A stretch of 64,000 nt of DNA from Phaeobacter gallaeciensis. Lineage in GTDB: Bacteria; Pseudomonadota; Alphaproteobacteria; Rhodobacterales; Rhodobacteraceae. Below, piece by piece: positions 45,786-54,246 of the stretch. The stretch's first letter is position 1. Each line of letters begins with the position of its first letter. The position numbers were made by a program, and so were the translations under genes. The notes under the pieces were generated by a model. That model worked only from the letters and a program-made list of their open reading frames with translations. It was not told the origin of the DNA and made no database searches. The stretch lies in the NCBI RefSeq assembly GCF_001678945.1, contig NZ_CP015124.1, positions 1,054,001 to 1,118,000 of the forward strand. Reading direction: 5' to 3'.

Positions 45786-46391
45786 TCAGTGGTCTTCCGC
45801 CCGGAACCGGGAATGACAGGCCGAGCAGACCCGTGTCGTCATCGCAAAGGCCGCATCCGCAGGCATCGCGGCGATATCTTCTGCGCGCATCATCCCGGCA
45901 CTGCCACCCATCATGCCGGTGCCTGACCCCATCATGGATCCGTTGCCCATCATCGAACCCGATCCCATTCCGGAGCTATCCCCCATCATCGACCCTGCGC
46001 CCATGCCTCCGCCACCAGCGAGGCCATTCCCGGCAGCGCCCTCCAGGCCCTCGGCGTAGATTTCCAACTGCCGTGCCAGCGCCGCGAACCGATCCCAGTC
46101 TGACCAGACCGCATCCTTGGCCTCAGAAGGGGCACCGCCAGACCCTTTCGGGAAAAGATCGGTCAGGGCCTCGCCTGCGTGTTTCTGGAAAATCCGGGCT
46201 GTGTTGCGCATGGCAGCGGCATCATAGGTCCTCTCGCCGCGCATCATCGGGGTGACCGCCTTCACGGCATCCCCCATTGCCTCCATCGATTCCATCCGAT
46301 CCCTGACGATACCCTTGGCATTGCCGTGCGCAAAGGCTGCGACTGCTGTGCCGGTGATGACGATTGCTGCCAGAATGGGTGTTGTCTTCAT
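45786..46391 (-). CDS. cytochrome c' with Met/Gly-rich insertion
   Basis: A 201-residue exported haem protein. The signal peptide ends AFAHG. Helical segments (RMESMEAMGDAVKAV, MRNTARIFQKHAGEALTDLF, WDRFAALARQLEIYAEGL) and the C-terminal CSACHSRFR haem site (residues 189-193) are those of cytochrome c'. Residues 121-168, in the loop before the last helix, are a Gly/Ser/Met stretch with twelve Met, not found in typical cytochrome c'. The setting and Met richness suggest copper binding; this is inference. The ATG at 46391 is used because it gives the signal peptide. Confidence 0.85.
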   Translation of the reverse strand: MKTTPILAAIVITGTAVAAFAHGNAKGIVRDRMESMEAMGDAVKAVTPMMRGERTYDAAAMRNTARIFQKHAGEALTDLFPKGSGGAPSEAKDAVWSDWDRFAALARQLEIYAEGLEGAAGNGLAGGGGMGAGSMMGDSSGMGSGSMMGNGSMMGSGTGMMGGSAGMMRAEDIAAMPADAAFAMTTRVCSACHSRFRAEDH

Positions 46392-46452
46392 CGTATCAAT
46401 ACTCCGTTGATGCTGAATTTTGCTGCCCTTGGAGATCAAGAACCCAGGAGCA

Positions 46453-46911
46453 TCACTCGATCCCGTTCGCACGTTGCAGTTCACGCACGTAGGCAATGAC
46501 CATCTTAACATCACCTGGCGTGACCCCCTCGACCGGTGGCATATTGCCAAAGGGCCAATGATGGGCGCGCACCCCGTTCTGCGCAGCCAGGATAAAGGCC
46601 ATGTCGGAATGGTGGCTGGGTTCATAGACCTTATGCACCAGCGGCGGCGCAACCCCGTTCTGCCCTGCTGCGTTTTCCCCGTGACAGTCGGCACATTTGG
46701 CTTCGAAGATGGATTTTCCAAGCTGGGCATTGCCTGAGAGTTCTGTCGGCAGCGCGACGGTCGCAATCGGTGCGCCGGGGGAAAGCGCGCCCGTGTCAGG
46801 CGACGCCATCGAATGCCCCACCGGTGCGGCCTCGGGTTGCAGGTATTGCCAGCCACCGACTCCGATGCCCCCAGCCAGAATGACGGCTACCACAACAGTC
46901 AACTTGTTCAT
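46453..46911 (-). CDS. monohaem cytochrome c (class I)
   Basis: A 152-residue protein. An N-terminal hydrophobic anchor (VVVAVILAGGIGVGGW) precedes a haem site CADCH near residue 74. His-rich VHKVYEPSHHSDM follows, and a GNMPPVEG loop holds the likely axial Met. It starts the run of cytochrome genes on the minus strand, 61 nt upstream of the cytochrome c' gene. Confidence 0.88.
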   Translation of the reverse strand: MNKLTVVVAVILAGGIGVGGWQYLQPEAAPVGHSMASPDTGALSPGAPIATVALPTELSGNAQLGKSIFEAKCADCHGENAAGQNGVAPPLVHKVYEPSHHSDMAFILAAQNGVRAHHWPFGNMPPVEGVTPGDVKMVIAYVRELQRANGIE

Positions 46912-47270
46912 TTCGTGTCTTTCTTTCGCTTTGCGTTGTGCAGATGAGTCCTAGCCTGAGGTCCGGCGTGCGCGCTACCGAGTGAATGAGACGTGCCTGT
47001 CCTCCGCCTGCTTTCAGGAAGTGAATATCGAAGACGCCCTGTGCGGCAAGCTGAGACGGCCGCGAGAAATGTATCGGTTTGTATCCTTGACCAGATCCGG
47101 CGGTGGGACGGCCTGACGAGCACAGCTTTTCGGGAGCATCATCACATCCATGCTGGCAAAAACCAATCTAGCGACCCTGACCGCAACCGGGTTCTATGAC
47201 ACGCGTGAGGATCAGCCTCAGCGGTCCTGCCTCCTAGATCTGCGCCCGGCCTGTGCTGTTTGAGCGTTTG
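46912..47270. other. intergenic, no convincing gene
   Basis: A spacer between the SHOCT/two-component genes and the cytochrome run. It should carry the promoter of the cytochrome operon near 46930-47000. Short ORFs at 46993-47199 (plus) and 46908-47123 (minus) have Arg-rich composition and no ribosome site. Confidence 0.45.
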
Positions 47271-47286
47271 ACCTGATGGGTCAGGT
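47271..47286 (-). terminator. short hairpin at the end of the SHOCT gene
   Basis: A 6-bp inverted repeat (ACCTGA / TCAGGT) with a TGGG loop begins at the SHOCT stop codon. It is weak and may only slow transcription. Confidence 0.35.
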
Positions 47287-47597
47287 TATTCCTCAAGCGT
47301 GGCCTTGCGACGGCGGAATTCATCCTCGTCGATTTCGCCCTTGGCGAGCCGTTCCCGCAGGATATCGAGCGCATCGGAGGACCGGGCGCCACCCGGGCGG
47401 CTGTCCCTCAGCCAATGCACGGCCAGCACGATCAGGGCGATGACAACGCCCCAGAAGACCAGCATCATCAGCCCGCCGAATACGCCATAGCCGCCGCCCC
47501 ACATCATATGCCCGTCCCAGTGGCCTTCGGGATCTGCCATTGCTGTTGAGGCGAAAAGGCCCGCCGCAGCAGTCATACTCCAGAGTTTCAGGGTCAT
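47286..47597 (-). CDS. SHOCT-domain membrane protein
   Basis: A 103-residue protein. Its signal-like N-terminus ends AMADPEG, and a His/Met/Gly region (HWDGHMMWGGGYG) precedes one membrane helix (LMMLVFWGVVIALIVLAVHWL). The C-terminal SHOCT motif is LDILRERLAKGEIDEDEFRRRKATLEE. SHOCT tails are common in small membrane proteins of oligomeric or stress function. It overlaps the histidine kinase gene by 4 nt, so it is the last gene of the regulatory operon. Confidence 0.85.
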   Translation of the reverse strand: MTLKLWSMTAAAGLFASTAMADPEGHWDGHMMWGGGYGVFGGLMMLVFWGVVIALIVLAVHWLRDSRPGGARSSDALDILRERLAKGEIDEDEFRRRKATLEE

Positions 47598-49003
47598 CTT
47601 TCTCTCCTTTCATCGGGTGTTTCTCCGGCAAGCGGGATCGTCACGATGGCGCGTAGCCCGCCTGTTTCACGGTTCCTGAGGGTGATGTCGCCGCCATGCG
47701 CCTGGATGATCGTCCGCGCAATCGACAGGCCCAGCCCATGCCCCCCGGTTTCCAGCGATCGCGACGCCTCAAGCCGGTAGAACGGATCAAAGACTTTCTC
47801 GGCCTCGTCCTCCGGAATGCCGGGGCCGTTGTCGTCAACCGTCAGGACAACAGTATCGCCCACGCGCTGCCAGCCCACCGAGGCGCCGCCGCCATAGCGA
47901 TTGGCGTTTTCGATAAGATTGCGCAGCGCCCGCCGGATGGCATTGGGCCGCAAGCGCGCCTTTGTGTCAGGCCCGGCGCCAAGATCGAAACCGCCTGGTA
48001 TGTCGGCGCGCAAGACCGAAAGAAAATCATGCAGTTTTATGGTTTCAGGGCGTTCGGATCCGGTCAGCCCTCGGGCAAAGGTCAGCGTTGCATCGACCAT
48101 GCCCTGCATCTCCTGCAGCGAGGCCACAAGGCTGTCGCGGGTTTCTTCATCATCGACCATCTCCGCGCGGACCCGCAGGGCGGTCAGCGGTGAGCGTAGG
48201 TCGTGCCCGAGGGCCGCGAGCATCCGCGTGCGGTCCCCTACAAAGCGAGTCAGGCGGTCCTGCATCCGGTTGAAAGCACGGGTAAGATCGCGCACCTCGC
48301 TTGGGCCTGCGACGAGCAGTTCGGCCACATCTTCGCCGCGTCCAAGACTGTCGGCCGCACGGGCCAGCCGCCTGAGGGGGCCAGTCAGGCGCGCCATCAC
48401 GAACCAGATCACCACGACCAGCAATACCGCCGCCGACAGGGCGAAGGTCAGCATCGAATAGAGCGGCCACTGGATCGGAGGCCGTTCAAAACGGGTGCCC
48501 ACGTTCAGCCATTGACCGCCACGGATCGCGATAGAGAGGTTCATCTCGACCGCCGTCAGCTCACCCCGCATCATCGCCATATGCATGTCGGTCATTTCCG
48601 GCGACAGGTTGGGCAGCGGCATCAGCTGCCCTTCGATCTGGTGCAGCTCGACACGGATATCCCGGCTGAAACTGTCGTCCAACAGCGTGCGGATACGGGC
48701 TTCGACCAGGCCGCCGTCAGAGTGGTCCATGTGCTGGACCGACGCTATATCCGCCAATTCGAAACGCACCAGCGGCGAGTTCGCGGCCCGCAGGATCGAA
48801 GCATGCAGATCGCGAGGCGCTTCCTCGATCAGCCGCGCCACATTTGCCGCGCGCCCGGCGGCTTCAAAGCCAAGCGCGGCGCGGATCGCGAGGCTGCGTT
48901 CATCCGCGAACAGGAACAGGCTGAGCAGTAGCGCTGCGACCAGTGCCGCAACGACCAGCAGGGTCAGCTGCACCCGCAGCGACATCCGGCGGCGTAATAT
49001 CAC
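47594..49003 (-). CDS. membrane sensor histidine kinase
   Basis: A 469-residue kinase. The first helix is at residues 9-29, a periplasmic sensor of about 140 residues contains HMDHSDGG and MTDMHMAMM, and the second helix is near residue 190. HAMP follows, then the H-box ALGHDLRSPLTAL with H267, the N-box NLIENANRYGG and the G-boxes DNGPGIP and GGHGLGLSI. The GTG start overlaps the regulator stop (GTGA). The Met/His-rich sensor loop and copper setting suggest metal sensing; this is inference. Confidence 0.9.
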   Translation of the reverse strand: MILRRRMSLRVQLTLLVVAALVAALLLSLFLFADERSLAIRAALGFEAAGRAANVARLIEEAPRDLHASILRAANSPLVRFELADIASVQHMDHSDGGLVEARIRTLLDDSFSRDIRVELHQIEGQLMPLPNLSPEMTDMHMAMMRGELTAVEMNLSIAIRGGQWLNVGTRFERPPIQWPLYSMLTFALSAAVLLVVVIWFVMARLTGPLRRLARAADSLGRGEDVAELLVAGPSEVRDLTRAFNRMQDRLTRFVGDRTRMLAALGHDLRSPLTALRVRAEMVDDEETRDSLVASLQEMQGMVDATLTFARGLTGSERPETIKLHDFLSVLRADIPGGFDLGAGPDTKARLRPNAIRRALRNLIENANRYGGGASVGWQRVGDTVVLTVDDNGPGIPEDEAEKVFDPFYRLEASRSLETGGHGLGLSIARTIIQAHGGDITLRNRETGGLRAIVTIPLAGETPDERRER

Positions 49004-49722
49004 GCCTCCTCCTCCACATCCGTGGCCAGGCAGTACCCGCCGTTGCGCACCGTCTTGATGATCCGGGGGCGCAGGACATCGGGCTCGATCTTGCGCCGCA
49101 GGCGGCTGATCTGGTTGTCGATGGTGCGGTCCAGAGGGCCGGCAGTTCGCCCGGCGGTAAGATCGAGCAGCTGATCGCGGCTCAGCACCATGCGCGCCCG
49201 TTCCAGCAGGACAACCAGCAACCGGAATTCCGAACTGGTCAGCGGGATTTCATCTGCGTTGTCATCAATGAGGATCTGCCGGTCGGTGTCGAGCACCAGA
49301 TGTTCGAACCGCACCCTGTGCCCCGCCAGCCGCCCGGCCAGAGGGTCCTGCCGCCTGCTCCGCCGAAGGACCGACTTGATCCGGGCCAACAGCTCGCGCG
49401 GATTGAATGGCTTTGCAAGGTAATCATCTGCGCCGATCTCAAGACCGGAGATACGGTCGCTCTCTTCGCCAAGCGCGGTCAGCATGATGACTGGTACGGT
49501 GCCGTCATCGGCCAGCCTCCGACAGGCCGACAGGCCGTCTTCGCCGGGCATCATCACGTCCAGCACGACAAGATCGAAATGCCCCGCCGCAAGCTGCACG
49601 TCCATATCGGCGGCGTCCTTGGCCGCTGTCGCCCGCATCCCGTTCTTTTCAAGGTAGCGCTTAACGCTTTCACGGATCTGCGCGTGATCGTCGACGACAA
49701 GGATATGCGGCTGGGGTCCCAT
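49000..49722 (-). CDS. OmpR-family response regulator
   Basis: A 240-residue regulator. The receiver domain (ILVVDDHAQIRES) has phospho-acceptor D55 in VVLDVMMPGEDG and K in YLAKPFNPREL. The C-terminal winged helix includes LTSSEFRLLVVLLERARMVLSRDQLLD and RTIDNQISRLRRKIE. It is the first gene of the regulator-kinase-SHOCT operon and divergent from the Met-rich EF-hand gene, a likely target. Confidence 0.92.
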   Translation of the reverse strand: MGPQPHILVVDDHAQIRESVKRYLEKNGMRATAAKDAADMDVQLAAGHFDLVVLDVMMPGEDGLSACRRLADDGTVPVIMLTALGEESDRISGLEIGADDYLAKPFNPRELLARIKSVLRRSRRQDPLAGRLAGHRVRFEHLVLDTDRQILIDDNADEIPLTSSEFRLLVVLLERARMVLSRDQLLDLTAGRTAGPLDRTIDNQISRLRRKIEPDVLRPRIIKTVRNGGYCLATDVEEEA

Positions 49723-49892
49723 GCTGTTGTCCTACCGGAAAGACCGTTTGAATTTCACCATCGCAATTGTAGCGGATTGTATCAGACAGTCGGCTTGCGA
49801 CAGACCGTTACAATTCTGATGATGCGACGGCCTTCCATTCTGCGCAATCATCCCAAGGTGATGGGTATCGACCCGAACCACAGGAGGATTTC

Positions 49893-50459
49893 ATGCCGAC
49901 ATTTGCAAAAACCGCAAGCATTCTCGCCGTTTCCCTGCTCACCGCCGGAGGCGCTCTGGCCGACAGCCGCCATCACGGAGGCAATACCGGCGGGGCACAT
50001 ATGGGGGATGAAAAGCCGCAGATGCAGGGCGATCACCACGAGATGATGATGAAACACATGATGCGCAAAATGATGCAGATCCACGGCGGCGGCGCCGAAC
50101 GGCACGGCATGTCCCGGATGGACCGCGACATGATGCGGACCATGATGGGGGCGGACATGATGGATGGCATGCCTGGCAAAAAGATGCAGGCGGGCCTGAA
50201 AGACTATGACGCCGACGGTGATGGTACCCTGTCCCTTGACGAATTTTCGGTCTGGCACGCCGCGATGCTGCGCGAGACGATGGTAGACCGTTTCCAGCAT
50301 CTGGATGCGGACGGGGATGGCGCCATCACCTCTGATGAAATGAGTGCTATCGCCAATCGGATGAAACGGATGCATGGGAACGGGATGAACGACGGCGGCA
50401 TGCACGGGACAGGCATGGGTGGGCATCAGATGATGCAGGGCATGTCGGAACAAGAGTAA
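49893..50459 (+). CDS. exported Met/His-rich EF-hand protein
   Basis: A 188-residue exported protein. The signal peptide ends GALAD. A segment very rich in Met and His (HHEMMMKHMMRKMMQIHGGG and RMDRDMMRTMMGADMM) spans residues 28-95. Two EF-hand loops follow, at about residues 106-117 (DADGDGTLSLDE) and 138-149 (DADGDGAITSDE), and a Met/His/Gly tail ends the protein. The Met/His clusters are typical of periplasmic copper buffers; the EF hands should bind Ca2+. An AGGAG site precedes the ATG. It is divergent from the response regulator with a 170-bp spacer. Confidence 0.85.
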   Translation: MPTFAKTASILAVSLLTAGGALADSRHHGGNTGGAHMGDEKPQMQGDHHEMMMKHMMRKMMQIHGGGAERHGMSRMDRDMMRTMMGADMMDGMPGKKMQAGLKDYDADGDGTLSLDEFSVWHAAMLRETMVDRFQHLDADGDGAITSDEMSAIANRMKRMHGNGMNDGGMHGTGMGGHQMMQGMSEQE

Positions 50460-50663
50460 TCCTGCATCGGCGCCTTTACCTTGGGTCCGGTCACATCGGC
50501 CGGGCCACTCCCCTATCGCTCGGGAACCGTTCGACGCACCCTCGGCACGACCGCCGTCTGAGTGAAAAGCCCGACGAAAAGATGCTCTGTCCCCTGAAAA
50601 CTGGACCGTATGAAGCTGGAGTTTTCCGCTAAGTTTCCCCAGCTGGGAGAGGCGCGGAATCGC

Positions 50664-50973
50664 ATGAAAGCATCTAAGTTCACGGAGGCGCAGAAGGCCT
50701 TCATCCTGAAGCAGGGCGAACAAGGCACGCCGGTTGCGGAGATCTGCCGCAAGGCGGGGATCAGCCAGGCGACATATTTCAACTGGAAGAAAAAATACGG
50801 GGGCCTTCTGCCGGATGAGATGCGTCGGCTGAAAGCGCTGGAGGATGAGAACACCCGGCTGAAGAGTTCGAAGGGACCGTGGCCCCAGTGGGGCCGCGTA
50901 AGCCCGTAGAACCGTGGCCGATCTGACGCTCGATCGGGAAATGCTTCAGGATGTCATTCGGCGAAAGCTCTGA
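50664..50973 (+). pseudogene. IS3 transposase OrfA, disrupted
   Basis: The N-terminal part (MKASKFTEAQKAFILKQGEQ, then PVAEICRKAGISQATYFNWKKKYGGL) is an intact IS3 helix-turn-helix OrfA. It then runs into MRRLKALEDENTRLK, the leucine-zipper region. At about 50866 an insertion of roughly 43 bp with a GGCCCC-AGT-GGGGCC core breaks the frame and brings a stop at 50907. The expected continuation (VADLTLDREMLQDVIRRKL) resumes at 50914 and ends at a TGA. Confidence 0.75.
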
Positions 50974-51852
50974 AGCCTGGCCGTTTGCGCGAAATCGTCA
51001 CTGGGATGTGCGTCGATTGGGGCGTGTCGATCCGGAGGGCCTGTGGGGCCATCTGCTTCGACACATCCAGCTCCCACTACGAGTCCCGGCGGACGGATCA
51101 GGCTGCCGTTGAACGGCGGATCAAAGAGATTGCAGAGACGCGTGTGCGCTATGGCTACAGGCGCGTTCACGTGCTTCTGAGACGGGAGGGCTGGGTAATC
51201 AACATGAAGAAGACACACAGGATTTACAACGCGTTGGGCCTGCGGCTCAGGAACAAGCACCCGAAGCGCCGGGTGAAGGCAAAGCTCAGAGAAGACCGTC
51301 AGGAAGCCGTCGGGCCGAACGATGTCTGGGCGATGCCTTGCCCGAAAGGCGATTGCGCAAGCGCAATCTGCCGGAAGGGACTTCGTTCACGACCAGCTCG
51401 CCCTGGACAGGAGGTTGCGTATCCTGACCATCGTCGACACGCATTCCCGGCTCTGCCCTGCGGCCGATCCGCGCTTCACCTATCGGGGCGAAGATGTTGT
51501 GCAGACGCTCGAACGGGTCTGCGGGCAGATCGGCTACCCCAAGACGATCAGAGTCGATAACGGCAGCGAGTTCATCTCGCGGGACCTCGATCTCTGGGCC
51601 TACGCCAACGACGTTACCCTCGACTTCTCACGGCCTGGAAAGCCCACGGACAATGGCTTCATTCAGGCGTTCAACAGCAAGCTCCGGGCGGAATGCCTGA
51701 ACGCACACTGGTTCATGAGCCTTGCAGATGACCGCGAAAAGCTGGAGGATTGGCGTCGGCACTACAATGAGGATAGACCCCACAGCGCAATCGGATACAA
51801 CGTCTCGATTGCCATGCATTATCCCGATGGCGTCACCAGCCCGTCATCGTGA
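50950..51852 (+). pseudogene. IS3 transposase OrfB (DDE), disrupted
   Basis: OrfB begins in the -1 frame around KALKPGRLREIVTGM and shows RRIKEIAETRVRYGYRRVHVLL. At 51336-51378 a 43-bp palindromic insertion splits VGPNDVWAM from DFVHDQLAL and shifts the frame. The rest reads correctly in the frame 51379-51852: IVDTHSR (first D), RVDNGSEF (second D) and FNSKLRAECLN (E), the DDE triad of the rve integrase core. The insertion makes the transposase inactive. Confidence 0.8.
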
Positions 51853-51940
51853 CAGAGCCGGAAAATCCAGCTTCTGGCGGTCCAAGGTTGGGGCTCAGAG
51901 CATAAGCGCATCATTCTGCGCTTGCAGTGTTAGTAATTTT

Positions 51941-52023
51941 GGGCTCAGAGCCGCCTTGCGGCGCTGCGGCAGCAGGGGCGCAGCGAAGGCGCGCCTCGTT
52001 CCCGTCCCCAGATGACGCCAGAC
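51941..52023 (+). repeat. dispersed repeat copy A
   Basis: It shares GGGCTC…GCGCTGCGGCA…GGGGCGC…AGCGA…CGC-CCT-GT-CCCG spacing with 54294-54372 (copy B), roughly 70-75% identical by eye with a short gap. It lies between the two insertion sequences. The first bases (GGGCTCAGAG) also recur at 51891, 50 bp earlier. Confidence 0.5.
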
Positions 52024-52024
52024 A

Positions 52025-53575
52025 GCCCATTTTGTTGAAAAACTCTGCTTGCGTGAAGCCCTGAGCGCTGATTCAATTTCCACGTGGCAGGTGGACGTGA
52101 GCGGCGATGATGGGTTCCCGACAGCAAGCGCAGAGCGCTCTGTTCTACGAGTTCTCGATCGAGACACATGTCCCGGTCGGCCACATGCTCCGGGCGGTGG
52201 ACCGGTTTGTCGATCTGGCCGGGATCCGGCAGCATCTGGCGCCGTTCGACAGCTCCACCGGGCGACCGTCGGTTGATCCCGAACTGATGATCCGGATGCT
52301 GCTTTTTTGGCTACATCATGGGTATCCGTTCGGAACGTCGGCTGTGCGAAGAGGTCCATCTCAACCTCGCCTACCGCTGGTTCTGCCGCCTCGATTTGAC
52401 CGCCCCGGTGCCGGACCACTCGACCTTCTCCAAGAACCGACATGGGCCGTTTCAGAGACAGCAATCTGCTGTGCCATCTGTTCGAAACGGTGGTTGCCCG
52501 CTGCATCGCGGAGGGACTGGCAAGCGGCCAGCGCTTTGCGGCAGACGCCAGCATCATTCAAGCTGACGCGAACCGGCAGAACTCGACGCCCAAGGCGGAT
52601 TGGCAGCCGGACAAGATCGATCCCAAGGAGGTGCCGCGGGCGGTCAGGGAATACCTGGCCACGCTCGATGATGCGGCGTTCGGTGTGGCCAGCCCGGTCG
52701 AGCCGAAGTACACCTCGCACTCCGATCCCGCGTCGCAATGGACCGGGGCAAGGGGTGGGCCAGCCTATTTTGCATATTCCAACAACTACTTGATCGATAC
52801 CGACAACGGCGTGATCCTTGACATCGAGGCCACCCGTTCGATCCGCCAGGCCGAAGTCGGATCGGTGCGCACCATGATCGATCGTGTGAGCGATACCTTC
52901 GCCCTACAACCAGAACGCCTGATCGCCGACACTGCCTACGGCACGGGCGAGATGCTGGACTGGCTGGATCGCCAGCGCGGGATCGCACCTCATATCTCGG
53001 TATTTGACAAGTCGGCGCGCCGGGATGGAACATTCGAACGCACCGACTTCACCTATGATGCCGAGCAGGACACCTACACCTGTCCGGGCGGCAAGGAGTT
53101 GAAACAGAACCGTCGGGCCTTCACGATGGCCAGAGAGCAGAAGCCGGACGAGCATGGGATGCTGCGCTACCGAGCCAGCAAGGCCGACTGCGATGTCTGC
53201 GAACTGAAAGCACGCTGCTGCCCGAAGGCGCCTGCACGCAAGGTGCTCCGGTCGATCTACGAGCCATCCCGCGATCGGGCCCGTGCGATCGCTCAGACCA
53301 CGGAATACGCGATCTTCTGCAAACTGAGGAAGAAGGTTGAGATGCTGTTCGCCCATCTGAAGCGGATCCTGGGACTGAACCGTCTTCGATTGCGGGGCCC
53401 TCTCGGCGCGCGCGACGAATTCCACCTCGCAGCCACCGCCCAGAACCTCCGGAAGCTCGCAAAGCTCCTGCCGCCACCACAAATCGCCTGCTGAAGAGAG
53501 GCGGGCCAACGCGCGCTCAATCTCGGGGGACACCCACAGCGGCTACCGGGCCGCGTTTTTCAACGGAATAAGCCC
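52025..53575 (+). mobile_element. IS1182-family element, inactivated
   Basis: Terminal inverted repeats share GTTGAAAAAC (left about 52025-52046, right about 53553-53575) around an IS1182-type transposase of roughly 460 codons. The gene carries two single-base frameshifts. The right end abuts a copy of a 149-bp direct repeat. Confidence 0.8.
52107..53494 (+). pseudogene. IS1182-family transposase with two +1 frameshifts
   Basis: Three frames join into one transposase. The first (from MMGSRQQAQSALFYEFSIET) ends at a T6 run near 52303-52308, where an extra T shifts the frame. The second (MGIRSERRLCEEVHLNLAYR) ends at a GGG near 52444-52446, where an extra G shifts it again. The third carries the catalytic core (LIADTAYGTGEMLDWL) and the C-terminal cysteine-containing region (CDVCELKARCCP) to AHLKRILGL. 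Both shifts are insertions, so they do not cancel; the gene is inactive unless they are sequencing errors. Confidence 0.85.
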
Positions 53576-53724
53576 AATCACGACATTCATGCAGGATGCA
53601 GCGAAGGCGCTGCTACCTGCGCGAAAGATTTCCCGCAAGCGGACCTTCAAGCCTGCTCAATGGACCCAGGTGATGCTGCGTCCGGCTCAAAAGTCAGCGA
53701 AGCGCAGAAAGCGACATTTGCAAA
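53576..53724 (+). repeat. 149-bp imperfect direct repeat, copy C
   Basis: It begins AATCACGACATTCAT and includes GCAGCGAAGGC, GCGGACCTTCAAG and GTCAGCGAAGCGCAG. It is about 80% identical to 55575-55722. It starts exactly at the right end of the IS1182 element. The remaining bases to 53862 show no gene. Confidence 0.7.
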
Positions 53725-53862
53725 CTCGGCGGATCTGGCGACATGGCGAGCAATCCATGCCGCAGGCGCACAAGGAAGAGCTGACCTTCGCCGCAGGCGC
53801 AGCCGCCGACCACCTTCGAACGGCGGGAACGCGGACAAAGCGGTGATTTGAACTCAAGGCCC

Positions 53863-54246
53863 CTACTCCAGTTCCTTGGCTAGATACTGGATTTCCTCGC
53901 TTGAGCAAACAGAACCGCTGGCGAGGCGAACGACTGCTTCCGAAACAAGTTTGGGATCAACGTTTAGGGCTCTTTCGGAATTGGCTATTACGGAGAAGTC
54001 CTTTGGTTCACAGGAAAAAATACTCCTTCGCCCAAAGTCATCAATAAATTCTATGAAGCCCGCAAGGTTCAGAACTGTCGCAGATTTTTCAAGGTCGCCA
54101 CTGCACATATTGTCAAAGACCTTCATCGGCCCGCTTCCGCGTGGGTTTTCTATGCAGAAGTGCATGTCAAAGATGCAGCGAGCGATCGCAAGAATTCTGC
54201 CTGCGTGTGTGTTTTCCGGGGCTGGCAACCAAGGCGGATATTCCAT
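53863..54246 (-). CDS. hypothetical protein
   Basis: A 127-residue soluble protein with no recognised domain. It has an aromatic/Pro N-terminus, Cys-containing segments (ARCIFDMHFCIENPRG) and a helical acidic end (SEEIQYLAKELE). There is no clear ribosome site before the ATG at 54246, and an internal Met is possible. Base composition is lower in GC than its neighbours, and it lies between insertion elements and a flagellin gene, so it may have been acquired. Confidence 0.55.
   Translation of the reverse strand: MEYPPWLPAPENTHAGRILAIARCIFDMHFCIENPRGSGPMKVFDNMCSGDLEKSATVLNLAGFIEFIDDFGRRSIFSCEPKDFSVIANSERALNVDPKLVSEAVVRLASGSVCSSEEIQYLAKELE

Larger units (their letters stand above)
50588..51897 (+). 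mobile_element. IS3-family element (IS407/IS51-like), inactivated
   Basis: Imperfect terminal inverted repeats share a TGGACCG core and a GAAGCTGG core: left end 50588-50620, right end 51864-51897. They enclose orfA and orfB in the usual -1 frameshift relation. Both reading frames are broken by short palindromic insertions. No clear target duplication is visible (left flank CTC, right flank GAG), so an end may have been altered. Confidence 0.8.

Noticed and set aside
52025-53575. A possible programmed double frameshift in the IS1182 transposase
   Set aside because: Two separate one-base insertions that do not restore the original frame do not fit known programmed frameshifting in this family; decay or error is simpler.
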